Shown: positions 25,650 to 34,258, counted from the first letter of the stretch. The stretch: 64,000 bases of DNA from an uncultured bacterium (GCA_946548895.1 CAMNQF010000013.1:1-64000), one strand, 5' to 3'. Notes: a model not told the origin generated them from the sequence alone. Numbers and translations: made by a program.

Positions 25650-26228
25650 ATGCGTGTTGAGACGGAGCGGCTGATTTTGAGGCCGCACACGCCTGACGAT
25701 TTTGAGGACTATTTCGGGTACATCATGGAGCCGGAGCTCCAGCGGATGCTGGGGCTGAACGGGGTGGAGGACAGGGAGTCGGCGCTGGAAACCTTCCAAT
25801 GGCTGCTGGACAAATGGCGGCTGGACAACTGGGAATTTCTCGCGGTGGTCGGCCGGGAGACCGGTCGGGTCATCGGCCATATCTGTGTCCAGCCGCCGGT
25901 GGAACAGGTGGCGAAGTCCCCGGAGTTCCAGGGCAAAAAGGGCGCTTCGCTCTCCTTCGCCATCGCGAAGTGGGAGCGGCGGAAGGGTTTGATGGCGGAG
26001 GCTTTAAGCGCTTTGATCGGGCAGATGTTCCGGGACGGCACGGTGGATTACCTTGGCTGCGAATACCCCTTGTTCAACACGGCTTCCCGTGAGCTGCAAA
26101 AAAAGCTGGGATTCCGGTATTGGGGAGCAATGCGGTTTGACGATGAGGATCTGGAGCTTATCATCAATATTCTGCAAAAAGAAGGTGTTGACACAGCGGC
26201 GGGGATGTGGTATGATTCATCACATTAG
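25650..26228 (+). CDS. GNAT-family N-acetyltransferase
   Basis: A 192-residue acetyltransferase of the RimJ/RimL type: MRVETERLILRPHTPDDFED at the start, SLSFAIAKWERRKGLMAEAL as the acetyl-CoA-binding segment, and N-TASRELQKKLGFRYWG near the end. ATG 25650 follows GGGAGGCGGG. It is not closely similar to the GNAT upstream of polC. Its last codons overlap the predicted histidine-operon promoter, so its expression and that of the his genes may be linked. The acceptor is unknown. Confidence 0.88.
   Translation: MRVETERLILRPHTPDDFEDYFGYIMEPELQRMLGLNGVEDRESALETFQWLLDKWRLDNWEFLAVVGRETGRVIGHICVQPPVEQVAKSPEFQGKKGASLSFAIAKWERRKGLMAEALSALIGQMFRDGTVDYLGCEYPLFNTASRELQKKLGFRYWGAMRFDDEDLELIINILQKEGVDTAAGMWYDSSH
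26188..26216 (+). promoter_or_regulatory. Strong SigA promoter for the histidine operon
   Basis: TTGACA (26188-26193), exactly 17 nt, TATGAT (26211-26216): perfect -35 and 5/6 -10. It lies within the 3' end of the preceding GNAT gene; start predicted near 26223, 34 nt before hisZ. No T-box or attenuator fits in that short leader. Confidence 0.8.
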
Positions 26229-26256
26229 CGAGCTAAAGAATTTGGAGGCCATTTCC

Positions 26257-27423
26257 ATGAATATCCACATCAACACCCCCGAGGGCACCCGGGACCGCCT
26301 GTTCTCCGAGTGCCTGGAACGCCGCCAGGTGCAGTCCGCCCTGGTGGAGCTGTTCCGCCGCCGGGGCTACACCGAGGTCATCACCCCCGAGGTGGAGTTT
26401 TATGACCTGTTCGTCCAGTCGGGCAACCCCATCCCCCAGGAGTCCATGCTGAAGATCGTCGACCGCTCCGGCAAGATCATGGTCATGCGGCCAGACTGTA
26501 CCGCCCCCATCGCCCGGGTGGCGGCCACCAAGCTGAAAAATCTGGCCCTGCCCCAGCGGCTGTACTACGACCAGACCGTGTTCCGCGACCGATTGGCCCA
26601 TGCGGGCGGCAGCCGTGAGATCGCCCAGTGCGGCGTGGAGATGATCGGCGCGGTGGGGGACAAGGCGGACCTGGAAATGGTGGCCATGGCGGTGGACGCC
26701 CTGCGGGCCTGCGGGCTGGCTCAGTTCCACATTGAGTTGGGCCACGCCGGGTTCTACCGGGCGCTGGCCGGCCGGATGAATATGCCCCAGGAGGAGTTGG
26801 AGCGGCTGCGCTCCGCCATCGAGGGAAAAAATTTCGCCCTGCTCAACGACCTGCTGGAGCCCTACCGGGGGGCGGACGCCTGTGCCGCCCTGCGCCGCCT
26901 GCCCTACCTGTTCGGCGGGGTGGAGGTGCTGGACGAGGCCCAGGCCCTGGCGGGACCCTGCGGCAGCCTGGACCACCTGCGGCGGCTGCACTCCGAGCTG
27001 TCCGCCGCAGGATACGGAGACCGCGTCCGCTTCGATCTGGGGTTGGTGCATCAGCTGGACTACTACACCGGCCTGGTGTTTCGGGGCTATGCCGAGGGCG
27101 CGGGGGCGCCCGTGCTGTCCGGCGGGCGGTATGACGGCCTGATGGAGCAGTTTGGCCGCCAGGCGGAGGCCATTGGCTTCGCCGTGGACGTAGACGCGGT
27201 GGGGGCCTGTCTCACGGTGGAGACGCCGGAGCTGGAAACCGTCATCCACTACGGCCCGGGACTGCTGGCCAAGGCGCTGGCGGTGGTGGACAGCCGCCCC
27301 GCCGGGAGCTGTGAGCTGTCCCCCTGCCGCACCCTGGACAGCACCGTGAATTTGGCGAGGGAAAAGGGCGCGCGGCAGGTGCTTCTGCTGGACGGCGGGG
27401 AAGAGAGGTGGCTGGCGGTATGA
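26257..27423 (+). CDS. hisZ: ATP phosphoribosyltransferase regulatory subunit
   Basis: Histidyl-tRNA-synthetase-like protein lacking aminoacylation, which complexes with short HisG and confers histidine feedback. 388 residues. Seen: NTPEGTRDRLFSE, EVITPEVEFYDLF, KIMVMRPDCTAPIARVAATK (motif 2), YYDQTVFR, QCGVEMIG, FDLGLVHQLDYYTGLVFRGY and LSGGRYDGL (motif 3-like). GGAGG lies 9 nt before ATG 26257. Its stop overlaps hisG by 4 nt, which fits equal production of both subunits. Confidence 0.95.
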   Translation: MNIHINTPEGTRDRLFSECLERRQVQSALVELFRRRGYTEVITPEVEFYDLFVQSGNPIPQESMLKIVDRSGKIMVMRPDCTAPIARVAATKLKNLALPQRLYYDQTVFRDRLAHAGGSREIAQCGVEMIGAVGDKADLEMVAMAVDALRACGLAQFHIELGHAGFYRALAGRMNMPQEELERLRSAIEGKNFALLNDLLEPYRGADACAALRRLPYLFGGVEVLDEAQALAGPCGSLDHLRRLHSELSAAGYGDRVRFDLGLVHQLDYYTGLVFRGYAEGAGAPVLSGGRYDGLMEQFGRQAEAIGFAVDVDAVGACLTVETPELETVIHYGPGLLAKALAVVDSRPAGSCELSPCRTLDSTVNLAREKGARQVLLLDGGEERWLAV

Positions 27424-28061
27424 GTGAGCGGCTGCGGATCGCCCTGACCAAAGGGCGTTTGCAAGACAAAGCGGTGGAGCTGTTCGAAGCCATGGGGCTG
27501 GACTGCGCCCCGGTGCGCAATCCGGGGCGGCGGCTGATCCATTCTCTGCCCAACTATCCCCTGGACGCGGTGCTGGCCAAGGCCCCCGACGTCATCACCT
27601 ATGTGGAGCATGGCGTGTGCGACCTGGGGGTGGTGGGCAAGGACACCATCCTGGAAAGAGGCGGGGCTTTTTACGAGGTGCTGGACCTGGGCTTTGGCCG
27701 CTGCCGGTTTGCGCTGGCGGTGAAAAGGGGCAGCGATTTTTACGGTACCTACAAGACCCGCCGGGTGGCGTCCAAATACCCCAATGTGACCCGGGCTTTT
27801 TTCGAGGGCAAGGGGATGGACGTGGACATCATTAAAATTGAGGGCAGCGTGGAGCTGGCCCCCATTCTCGACCTGGCCGACGGCATCGTGGACATCGTGG
27901 AGACGGGCGCGACCTTAAAAGAAAACGGCCTGGAGCCCATTGAGGACGTGGCCCGGGTATCGGCGCGGCTCATTGTAAACACCGCGTCCATGAAGCTGTA
28001 TAAAAACGAAATCACCGACTTTTTGTCCCGCGTGGAGCGGGAATTGGGGGGAGAGGCATGA
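27420..28061 (+). CDS. hisG: ATP phosphoribosyltransferase catalytic subunit, short form
   Basis: First committed step of histidine synthesis: ATP plus PRPP. At 213 residues it is the short form, lacking the C-terminal regulatory domain and needing HisZ, encoded just upstream. Seen: LRIALTKGRLQDKAVELFE, PDVITYVEHGVCDLGVVGKD, and the PRPP loop region DGIVDIVETGATLKENGLEP. ATG overlaps the hisZ stop; the gene also overlaps hisD by 4 nt. Confidence 0.97.
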   Translation: MSERLRIALTKGRLQDKAVELFEAMGLDCAPVRNPGRRLIHSLPNYPLDAVLAKAPDVITYVEHGVCDLGVVGKDTILERGGAFYEVLDLGFGRCRFALAVKRGSDFYGTYKTRRVASKYPNVTRAFFEGKGMDVDIIKIEGSVELAPILDLADGIVDIVETGATLKENGLEPIEDVARVSARLIVNTASMKLYKNEITDFLSRVERELGGEA

Positions 28062-29332
28062 TACCCATTATCAAAGCGGACGGCGCCGCCGAGCGCCGGC
28101 AGCTGAACGCCATGCGGGGGCGGGCGGCGGAAAAGAACGCCGACATTGAGCTGGCCGTGCAGGCGGTCATGGAAAAGGTGCGGGCGGAGGGCCTGCCGGC
28201 GGTGGAGCGGTACTCCCTCCAATTTGACCGCAAGGCGCCCTATGAGGTGCCGAAGGAGCGGCTGGACGAGGCGTACCGGGCCTGCCCGCCGGAGCTCACC
28301 GCCGCGCTGGAGCACGCCGCCCGGAATATCCGGGACTACAACGAGAAGCTGCTGGTTCGGTCCGCGGAGTGGACATCTCCCGACGGCGGGCAGGTGGGCC
28401 GGATCGTCCGGGGCCTGAGCAGGGTGGGCATTTACGTCCCCGGCGGCACCGCCGCTTACCCCAGCTCGGTGCTGATGAACGCCGTCCCCGCCAAGGTGGC
28501 CGGGGTGGAGGAGATCGTCATGGTGACGCCGCCCACGGAAAACCTCAGCGATGGGGTGCTGGCTGCGGCGAAAATCGCGGGGGTGGACCGGATCATTGCC
28601 GTGGGCGGGGCCCAGGCGGTGGCGGCGCTGACCTTTGGAGCGGGCTTCATCCCGAAGGTGGATAAGCTGGTGGGACCGGGGAACGCCTATGTGGCCGCCG
28701 CCAAGCGGCTGGCCTATGGACAGCTGGACATTGACATGGTGGCCGGGCCGTCGGAGGTTTTGGTCATCGCCGATGAGGCCGCCGATCCCAAATACATTGC
28801 CGCCGACCTGCTCAGTCAGGCGGAGCACGACCGGCTGGCCTCCGCCGTCCTGCTCACCGATTCCGAAGGCCTGGCCCGGGCTGTGGACGGGGAGATTGTC
28901 CGGCAGACGGGCTATCTCAGCCGTTCGGAGATTATGGAGGCGTCCCTGCGGGATTTTGGCTGCGCCATTGTGTGCGGGAATCTGGGCCAGTGTGTGGAGT
29001 TGGCCAATGAGATTGCGCCGGAGCATTTGGAAATCGTCACCAGGGCGCCCCGGGATCTTCTGCCCACGGTGAAAAACGCGGGGGCGGTGTTCTTGGGGGC
29101 CTATACCCCGGAGCCTTTGGGGGACTATTTGGCCGGGCCGGACCATGTGCTCCCAACCAGCGGCACGGCGCGCTTTTTCTCGCCCCTCAGTGTGGACAGC
29201 TTTTTAAAGACGATGAGCGTGTTGGAATTCAGCCGGGAGGCACTGAAACCCATTTCCCGGGAAATCATCACCCTGGCCCAGGCGGAAAAGCTCACCGCCC
29301 ACGCCAATTCGATCCAAGTCCGATTTGAGTGA
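28058..29332 (+). CDS. hisD: Histidinol dehydrogenase
   Basis: Last two oxidations to histidine, zinc- and NAD-dependent. 424 residues, normal length. Seen: VGIYVPGGTAAYPSSVLMNA, VGGAQAVAALTFGAGFIPKV, VGPGNAYVAAAKR, IDMVAGPSEVLVIADE, DLLSQAEHD (zinc ligands Gln/His region), EIAPEHLEIV and HVLPTSGTARFFSPLSVDSF. ATG 28058 overlaps the hisG stop, giving coupling. The 15-nt gap to hisB has AAAGGAGG. Confidence 0.97.
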   Translation: MIPIIKADGAAERRQLNAMRGRAAEKNADIELAVQAVMEKVRAEGLPAVERYSLQFDRKAPYEVPKERLDEAYRACPPELTAALEHAARNIRDYNEKLLVRSAEWTSPDGGQVGRIVRGLSRVGIYVPGGTAAYPSSVLMNAVPAKVAGVEEIVMVTPPTENLSDGVLAAAKIAGVDRIIAVGGAQAVAALTFGAGFIPKVDKLVGPGNAYVAAAKRLAYGQLDIDMVAGPSEVLVIADEAADPKYIAADLLSQAEHDRLASAVLLTDSEGLARAVDGEIVRQTGYLSRSEIMEASLRDFGCAIVCGNLGQCVELANEIAPEHLEIVTRAPRDLLPTVKNAGAVFLGAYTPEPLGDYLAGPDHVLPTSGTARFFSPLSVDSFLKTMSVLEFSREALKPISREIITLAQAEKLTAHANSIQVRFE

Positions 29333-29347
29333 AAGGAGGCCGTTCCC

Positions 29348-29923
29348 ATGAGGCAGGCATCCATCCAGCGCACCACAAAAGAGACGGACATCACCGCCGC
29401 GCTCTGTCTGGACGGCGGAGAGGTGAACGTGTCCACTGGCATCGGTTTTTTCGACCATATGCTCACCGCGCTGGCATTCTATGCCGGGTTTGGGCTGGAA
29501 CTGTCCGCCTTGGGCGACCTCCATGTGGATGGCCACCACACGGTGGAGGATGTGGGCATTGTGCTGGGCCAGGCGTTCCGGGAAGCGCTGGGGGATAAGA
29601 AAGGCATCCGCCGGTATGGCGCGTCGTTTGTGCCCATGGATGAGGCTCTGTGCCGCACAGTGCTGGACTGCTCCAACCGTCCCTACCTGGTCTTCAACGC
29701 CATAATGCCCCAGCCCATGATCGGCGGCTACGACAGCTGCCTGACGGTGGAATTCATGCGGGCGTTTGCGGTGAACGGGGGAATTACTTTACACCAAATG
29801 TGTGAGTATGGGGAGAACGCCCACCACATCACGGAGGCGCTGTTCAAGTCCCTGGGGCTGGCGCTGAAGGAGGCCGTGCAGGTAGAGGGAGACGGCGTCG
29901 TCTCTACCAAGGGGGCGTTGTGA
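29348..29923 (+). CDS. hisB: Imidazoleglycerol-phosphate dehydratase
   Basis: Manganese enzyme converting IGP to imidazole-acetol phosphate. 191 residues, monofunctional, with no fused phosphatase. Seen: IGFFDHMLTALAFYAGF, LHVDGHHTVEDVGIVLGQ, and ITLHQMCEYGENAHHITEALFK, the His/Glu metal-binding repeats. The ATG follows AAAGGAGG. The stop overlaps the hisH start (TGATG). Histidinol-phosphate phosphatase activity must come from elsewhere in the genome. Confidence 0.97.
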   Translation: MRQASIQRTTKETDITAALCLDGGEVNVSTGIGFFDHMLTALAFYAGFGLELSALGDLHVDGHHTVEDVGIVLGQAFREALGDKKGIRRYGASFVPMDEALCRTVLDCSNRPYLVFNAIMPQPMIGGYDSCLTVEFMRAFAVNGGITLHQMCEYGENAHHITEALFKSLGLALKEAVQVEGDGVVSTKGAL

Positions 29924-30531
29924 TGAAGTATACCGCCATTGTGGACTACGGAGTTGGCAATTTAAAAAGCGTGTCCAATGCCATGGCCTATATCGGCCAG
30001 CGGACCCTGATTACCGGCGGCGCGGCCGAGCTGGAACGGGCGGACGCCGTGATCCTTCCCGGGGTGGGGGCGTTCCCGGACGCGGCGGATAAGCTGCGGG
30101 AGACAGGGCTGGACAAGGTCCTGCTGTCCCAGGCGGGCCGCAAGCCGATCCTGGGCATCTGCCTTGGAATGCAGCTGCTGTTCGACCGGGGAGAGGAGGG
30201 GAGAAGCTGTAAAGGATTAAAACTTGTCGGCGGAAGCGTCGAGCTGATTCAGACTGAGTTCAAATTGCCCCATATTGGATGGAACAGCCTGGAGTTTCAA
30301 AACGGCTCCCCGCTGTTCCAAGGGTTGGACAACGGAACCTATGTGTACTTCGTCCACTCCTTTTGCGGCTATGCCGCCCACGAGGAGGACGTGATTGCCC
30401 GTACGCAATATGGCCCGTCTATTGTTGCCGCCGTTTCCCACAACGGGGTGTACGGCTGTCAGTTTCACCCAGAGAAAAGCGGCGAGGCGGGGCTGCAAAT
30501 TTTGAAGAATTTTGGAGACTTGAACCGATGA
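29923..30531 (+). CDS. hisH: Imidazole glycerol phosphate synthase, glutaminase subunit
   Basis: Supplies ammonia from glutamine to HisF. 202 residues. Seen: IVDYGVGNLKSVSNAM at the start, LPGVGAFPDA, the nucleophile loop GICLGMQLLFDRGEE, and YGCQFHPEKSG carrying the His-Glu of the triad. ATG 29923 (within TGATG) is preferred over the overlapping GTG 29920. It overlaps hisA by 4 nt. Its partner hisF lies two genes on, with hisA and a kinase gene between. Confidence 0.97.
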   Translation: MKYTAIVDYGVGNLKSVSNAMAYIGQRTLITGGAAELERADAVILPGVGAFPDAADKLRETGLDKVLLSQAGRKPILGICLGMQLLFDRGEEGRSCKGLKLVGGSVELIQTEFKLPHIGWNSLEFQNGSPLFQGLDNGTYVYFVHSFCGYAAHEEDVIARTQYGPSIVAAVSHNGVYGCQFHPEKSGEAGLQILKNFGDLNR

Positions 30532-31250
30532 TCCTATTACCAGCTATTGACATGAAGGATGGGCGGTGCGTCCGCCTGCGAAAGGGAGAATTTTCCACCG
30601 TCAGCCAGGTGGCCGACAGCGCGCTGGAAACCGCGCGGGCTTTTGCCTCCGCTGGAGCAAGGTGGGTCCATATGGTGGATCTGGACGGGGCCAGGGGGGG
30701 TGTGCGGACCAATTTCCCGTACATTTCAGAGGTAATTCGGCGGTCCGGCCTGAGTGTGGAGCTGGGTGGCGGCATCAAAACCGTGGAGGATGTGGACACG
30801 GTGGCTGGGACTGGCGTGTCCCGGCTGGTCATCGGGTCCGCCGCTGTTGCCCATCCCGAGGTGGTGGACTATGCCCTGGAGCACTACGGGGACCGTGTGG
30901 CGGTGGGCATCGACTGCCTGGACGGCCGGGTGCGCACAGCGGGCTGGGAGCGGGACTCCGGGTTGAGCGGACTGGAGCTCGCCCGGCAAATGGAGGAAAA
31001 GCGCGTAAAGACAATTATCTTTACAGATATTGCCACCGACGGGATGCTGTTCGGTCCCAGCTTTGACCAGCTGGCCGCCCTGCAAAAGGCGGTGAGGTGC
31101 GATATCGTGGCCTCCGGCGGTGTGACCACCTTAGACGACGTGAAACGGCTCCGGGATATGGGGCTGTACGGCGCCATCATCGGCAAGGCGTATTACGCCG
31201 GCACCCTTGACTTGGCCGAAGCTGTCCGGGAAGCGGGACCCCAGCAGTGA
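30528..31250 (+). CDS. hisA: ProFAR isomerase (phosphoribosylformimino-AICAR ribotide isomerase)
   Basis: TIM-barrel isomerase of the histidine pathway. 240 residues. Seen: LLPAIDMKDGRCVRLRKGEF with the first catalytic Asp, WVHMVDLDGA, VELGGGIKT, IFTDIATDGM with the second catalytic Asp, and VASGGVTTLDD, GAIIGKAYY in the phosphate-binding half-barrels. ATG 30528 overlaps the hisH stop by 4 nt. The gene in turn overlaps a kinase-like gene not usually part of this pathway. Confidence 0.97.
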   Translation: MILLPAIDMKDGRCVRLRKGEFSTVSQVADSALETARAFASAGARWVHMVDLDGARGGVRTNFPYISEVIRRSGLSVELGGGIKTVEDVDTVAGTGVSRLVIGSAAVAHPEVVDYALEHYGDRVAVGIDCLDGRVRTAGWERDSGLSGLELARQMEEKRVKTIIFTDIATDGMLFGPSFDQLAALQKAVRCDIVASGGVTTLDDVKRLRDMGLYGAIIGKAYYAGTLDLAEAVREAGPQQ

Positions 31251-31756
31251 AAATTGCGGTGATCGGCTACAGCGGGGCGGGGAAGTCCACCCTGGCCCGG
31301 GCGCTGGGAGAGCGGTACGGCATTCCAGTGCTTCATTTTGACGTGGTGCAGTTCACGCCAAACTGGAAGGAGCGGGACCGGGCGGAGGCCCATCGGATGG
31401 TCCATGCGTTTATGGAGAATCCCGCATGGGTTATTGACGGAACCTACTCAAATTTTGAATATGAACGCCGCCTGAATGAGGCGGATACCATTGTTTTTTT
31501 GAATCTCCCGCGGCTTGTTTGTTTCTGGCGCGCGTGGAAACGCTACGTCCGCTTTTGTGGAAAAACCCGGCCGGATATGGCGGACGGCTGCTGTGAGAAG
31601 ATGGATTGGGAATTCATTCGGTGGCTGCTTTGGGAAGGCCGTACCCCACGGAAACGGGAAAAATTTCAACGGGTTTTGGAGCGGTACCCCGAGAAAACGG
31701 TGGTTTTGAAGTCTCAAAAGGACATCGACCGATATTTGGAGGGCTTGTCATGTTAG
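31247..31756 (+). CDS. P-loop kinase of the FlaR/topology-modulation-like (adenylate-kinase-like) group
   Basis: A 169-residue P-loop protein: [20 protein letters not shown] holds the Walker A loop, [12 protein letters not shown] follows, then [16 protein letters not shown] and [20 protein letters not shown], a layout seen in small nucleoside/adenylate-kinase-like proteins once labelled topology modulation protein (FlaR). GTG 31247 overlaps the hisA stop; its own stop overlaps hisF, so it is firmly inside the operon. No role in histidine synthesis is known. Probably a passenger, or a nucleotide kinase that benefits from co-expression. Confidence 0.82.
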   Translation: MKIAVIGYSGAGKSTLARALGERYGIPVLHFDVVQFTPNWKERDRAEAHRMVHAFMENPAWVIDGTYSNFEYERRLNEADTIVFLNLPRLVCFWRAWKRYVRFCGKTRPDMADGCCEKMDWEFIRWLLWEGRTPRKREKFQRVLERYPEKTVVLKSQKDIDRYLEGLSC

Positions 31757-32505
31757 CCAAGCGCATTATCCCCTGCCTGGACGTGCGGGACGGCCGGGTG
31801 GTGAAAGGGGTCAACTTCGTGAATATCCGGGACGCGGGTGACCCGGTGGAGTTGGCCAAGTTCTACTCGGACCAGGGTGCGGACGAGATCGTGTTTTTGG
31901 ATATTACTGCCACCAGCGACGCCCGGGATACTGTGGCCGATGTGGTGGAGCGCACCGCCGCCCAGGTGTTCGTTCCCCTGACGGTAGGGGGCGGCATCCG
32001 CACCTTGGACGATTTCCAGCGGCTGCTTCGGGCGGGGGCGGACAAGATCTCCGTCAATTCCGCCGCCGTGAAAGATGAGACCCTGATTTCCCGTGCCGCC
32101 CAGCGGTTCGGCTCCCAATGCGTGGTGCTGGCCATTGACGCCCGGCGCCGCCCCGAGGGCTGGTATGAGGTGGTGGTGGCCGGCGGCCGGACGCCGACCG
32201 GCCTGGACGCGGTGAAGTGGGCCCGGCGGGGCCAGGCGCTGGGGGCGGGAGAGATTTTGCTCACCTCCATGGATGCCGACGGCACTAAGGCGGGCTTTGA
32301 TCTTGAGATGACAAAAGCGGTGGTTCAGGCTGTCTCCATTCCTGTGATTGCCTCCGGCGGCTGCGGCAGTCTGGAGCATTTCGCCCAGGTGTTTCAGGAG
32401 ACCGGGTGCGACGCGGCGCTGGCGGCATCCCTATTCCACTTCGGTGAACTGACGGTGCCCCAGGTGAAAGACTTCCTGCGGGGCAGAAATATCCCGGTTC
32501 GGTAA
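31750..32505 (+). CDS. hisF: Imidazole glycerol phosphate synthase, cyclase subunit
   Basis: Cyclase half of the HisH-HisF complex, yielding IGP and AICAR. 251 residues. Seen: [21 protein letters not shown] with catalytic Asp11, [56 protein letters not shown] with the second Asp, and [16 protein letters not shown] 31750 overlaps the end of the kinase gene by 7 nt. Normal length and sequence. Confidence 0.98.
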   Translation: MLAKRIIPCLDVRDGRVVKGVNFVNIRDAGDPVELAKFYSDQGADEIVFLDITATSDARDTVADVVERTAAQVFVPLTVGGGIRTLDDFQRLLRAGADKISVNSAAVKDETLISRAAQRFGSQCVVLAIDARRRPEGWYEVVVAGGRTPTGLDAVKWARRGQALGAGEILLTSMDADGTKAGFDLEMTKAVVQAVSIPVIASGGCGSLEHFAQVFQETGCDAALAASLFHFGELTVPQVKDFLRGRNIPVR

Positions 32506-32528
32506 TTTTTGTGAAAGGGAAGTACAAT

Positions 32529-32717
32529 ATGAAGCCACGAAAATTGCCGCTTGCCGCGGCGGTTATATCGGGGATTGCCGCTATGCTGGCCGCCTATTTT
32601 GTATTTCACATTGACCGCCACACCGGCAGGCTGGGATTTGCCGTTATGCTGCTTGTGCTGGTGCTTTTTACCCGGCCCTGGCATAAGAGCGGTGGAAATG
32701 ATGATGACGAGAATTAA
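32529..32717 (+). CDS. Small two-helix membrane protein in the his operon
   Basis: A 62-residue protein not recognised as any named family. It has a basic start (MKPRKLP), a hydrophobic helix (about 8-27), a short polar turn with HIDRHTGR, a second hydrophobic helix (about 36-48) and an acidic Gly/Asn/Asp tail. AAAGGGAAG lies 8 nt before ATG 32529; an in-frame GTG at 32511 lacks a site. It sits 23 nt after hisF and 9 nt before hisI, so it is co-transcribed. Its link to histidine synthesis is unknown. Confidence 0.65.
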   Translation: MKPRKLPLAAAVISGIAAMLAAYFVFHIDRHTGRLGFAVMLLVLVLFTRPWHKSGGNDDDEN

Positions 32718-32726
32718 GGTGAGAGT

Positions 32727-33050
32727 ATGGACTTCAATTTAGACGTTCTCTTTCAAAAATCCGACCTCATTCCGGTGATTATTCAGGAAGTGGACAGCCG
32801 GGAGGTACTGATGCTGGGCTTTACCAACCGGGAAGCGGTGGAACGCACGATCCAGACAAAAACCGCCTGGTTTTGGAGCCGGAGCCGCCAAACGCTGTGG
32901 AACAAAGGGGAGACCAGCGGTAATTTTCTCCATGTGCGGGAGATGTACGCCGACTGCGACACGGATACGCTGCTCTACCTCTGCGTACCCGACGGCCCCG
33001 TCTGCCACACGGGAGCGCGCAGTTGCTTTTTTAATCGGATTGAGTTATAA
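32727..33050 (+). CDS. hisI: Phosphoribosyl-AMP cyclohydrolase
   Basis: Zinc enzyme opening the adenine ring of PR-AMP. 107 residues, monofunctional, unlike fused HisIE. Seen: LIPVIIQEVDSREVLMLGFT, TAWFWSRSRQTLWNKGETSGN, and the metal-binding YADCDTDTLLYLC and CHTGARSCFF blocks. AAGGTGAGAG precedes the ATG. hisE follows 30 nt later as a separate gene. Confidence 0.97.
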   Translation: MDFNLDVLFQKSDLIPVIIQEVDSREVLMLGFTNREAVERTIQTKTAWFWSRSRQTLWNKGETSGNFLHVREMYADCDTDTLLYLCVPDGPVCHTGARSCFFNRIEL

Positions 33051-33080
33051 TATAAGGGCACATTTGCTGGAGGGTATGCT

Positions 33081-33407
33081 ATGGACAATACGCTGGAAAC
33101 GCTGTATCAGGTGGTTTTGGACCGAAAGGCCCGCCCGCAGGAGGGATCTTATACCTGCTATCTGTTTGACAAGGGGCTGGATAAGATTCTAAAAAAGGTG
33201 GGGGAGGAGTGCGCGGAGACCATTATCGCCGCAAAAAATGACGTGCCCGCCGACACAGTGGGGGAAATTTCCGACCTGATTTACCATTTGATGGTGATGA
33301 TGGCGGAAAAGGAAATCCCGCTGGAGGACGTGTTGGCCGAGCTGGACCGCCGGGCCCGGAAAATCGGCAACCTGAAGCAGATGAAACAAGTGGATAAGGA
33401 GAGCTGA
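33081..33407 (+). CDS. hisE: Phosphoribosyl-ATP pyrophosphohydrolase
   Basis: MazG-fold enzyme hydrolysing PR-ATP to PR-AMP. 108 residues. Seen: LYQVVLDRKARPQEGSYTCY at the start, then KVGEECAETIIAAKN with metal-binding Glu residues, and EISDLIYHLMVMMAEK. It is the last histidine gene of the operon; a Bax-inhibitor-1 gene starts 2 nt after its stop. The pathway in this window lacks hisC and a histidinol phosphatase. Confidence 0.96.
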   Translation: MDNTLETLYQVVLDRKARPQEGSYTCYLFDKGLDKILKKVGEECAETIIAAKNDVPADTVGEISDLIYHLMVMMAEKEIPLEDVLAELDRRARKIGNLKQMKQVDKES

Positions 33408-33409
33408 CT

Positions 33410-34132
33410 ATGGAAGAACGTAATTTCAACCGTTACGACTTTGACAGCGACTATGCCCGCGGCACGCTTACCCTGAATCAGTACGTGTCCCAGACCTTCG
33501 GGTGGATGTTTGTGGGGCTGATGATCACATTCCTGCTGGCGGCGGCGCTGGCGCTCACCGGCGGGGTGTTCTATCTGTTTTCCATCCCGTATATCCTGCC
33601 CATTCTTCTGATCGCGGAGCTGGTGGTGGTGATGGTGATGTCCGCCGGAATTTTGGAGCGGTCGGTGGGAACCACCCGGACTCTGTTCGCCGCCTATTCT
33701 GTCCTCAACGGCGTGGTGTTTTCCGTGTATTTTGTGGCCTTTGATGTGGTCAATCTGATCTTCATCTTTGGCTTGACCGCCATGTTTTTCGGCGCGTTTG
33801 CCCTCTACGGCCGGTTTACCAAAACCGATCTGTCCAGGCTGCGCCCCCTGCTGCTGGGCGGGCTGATTTTTCTGGTGGTGGCCGGCCTGCTGACCATGTT
33901 TATTGACCTCTCCGGTCTGGAGCAGATTATTTGCATGGTGGGCATCGTGGTGTTTCTGTGCCTCACGGCTTACGACGTGCAGAAGATCAGGGCAAATTAC
34001 GAGTATTTCTGCGGGGACGAGGCGATGCTGCAAAAAGCGTCCGTCTTTTCGGCACTCCAGCTGTATCTGGACTTTATTAACCTGTTCCTCTACCTGCTGC
34101 GCTTTCTGGGAAAAAATAATCGGAGCCGGTAA
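33410..34132 (+). CDS. Bax inhibitor-1/YccA family membrane protein
   Basis: A 240-residue polytopic protein of the BI-1 family, thought to be pH-sensitive calcium-leak channels. Seen: a soluble start, TLNQYVSQTFGWMFVGLMIT, about seven hydrophobic segments and the terminal LCLTAYDVQKIR...LYLDFINLFLYLLRFLG, where the family carries its conserved Asp pair. AAGGAGA lies 8 nt before the ATG. It starts 2 nt after hisE and is followed by a terminator, so it is the last gene of the his transcript; a pathway link is not known. Confidence 0.92.
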   Translation: MEERNFNRYDFDSDYARGTLTLNQYVSQTFGWMFVGLMITFLLAAALALTGGVFYLFSIPYILPILLIAELVVVMVMSAGILERSVGTTRTLFAAYSVLNGVVFSVYFVAFDVVNLIFIFGLTAMFFGAFALYGRFTKTDLSRLRPLLLGGLIFLVVAGLLTMFIDLSGLEQIICMVGIVVFLCLTAYDVQKIRANYEYFCGDEAMLQKASVFSALQLYLDFINLFLYLLRFLGKNNRSR

Positions 34133-34150
34133 ACCGGCCTGAACGAGATG

Positions 34151-34190
34151 AAACCAGGGACACCGCCATGAGAAGCGGTGTCCCCGGTTT
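34151..34190 (+). terminator. Terminator hairpin at the end of the his operon
   Basis: AAACC-A-GGGACACCGC pairs with GCGGTGTCCC-C-GGTTT around an 8-nt loop. The stem is 15 bp with one mismatch, ending in three T before ACAGG. Confidence 0.75.
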
Positions 34191-34195
34191 ACAGG

Positions 34196-34224
34196 TAAAA
34201 TAAAAACGTCCCTCGGTAGGGACG
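34196..34224 (-). terminator. Intrinsic terminator of the small minus-strand gene
   Basis: On the minus strand CGTCCC, loop TACCGA, GGGACG, then TTTTTATTTTA. It lies 34 nt past the stop of the 27-codon gene. Confidence 0.82.
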
Positions 34225-34258
34225 AGTCAAATCTGATACCATTGAAAGTACGTCGTAC

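Noticed and set aside
26217-26256. T-box or attenuator for the his operon
   Set aside because: The predicted leader is only about 34 nt, too short for a T-box; no T-box motif or His-codon run was seen.
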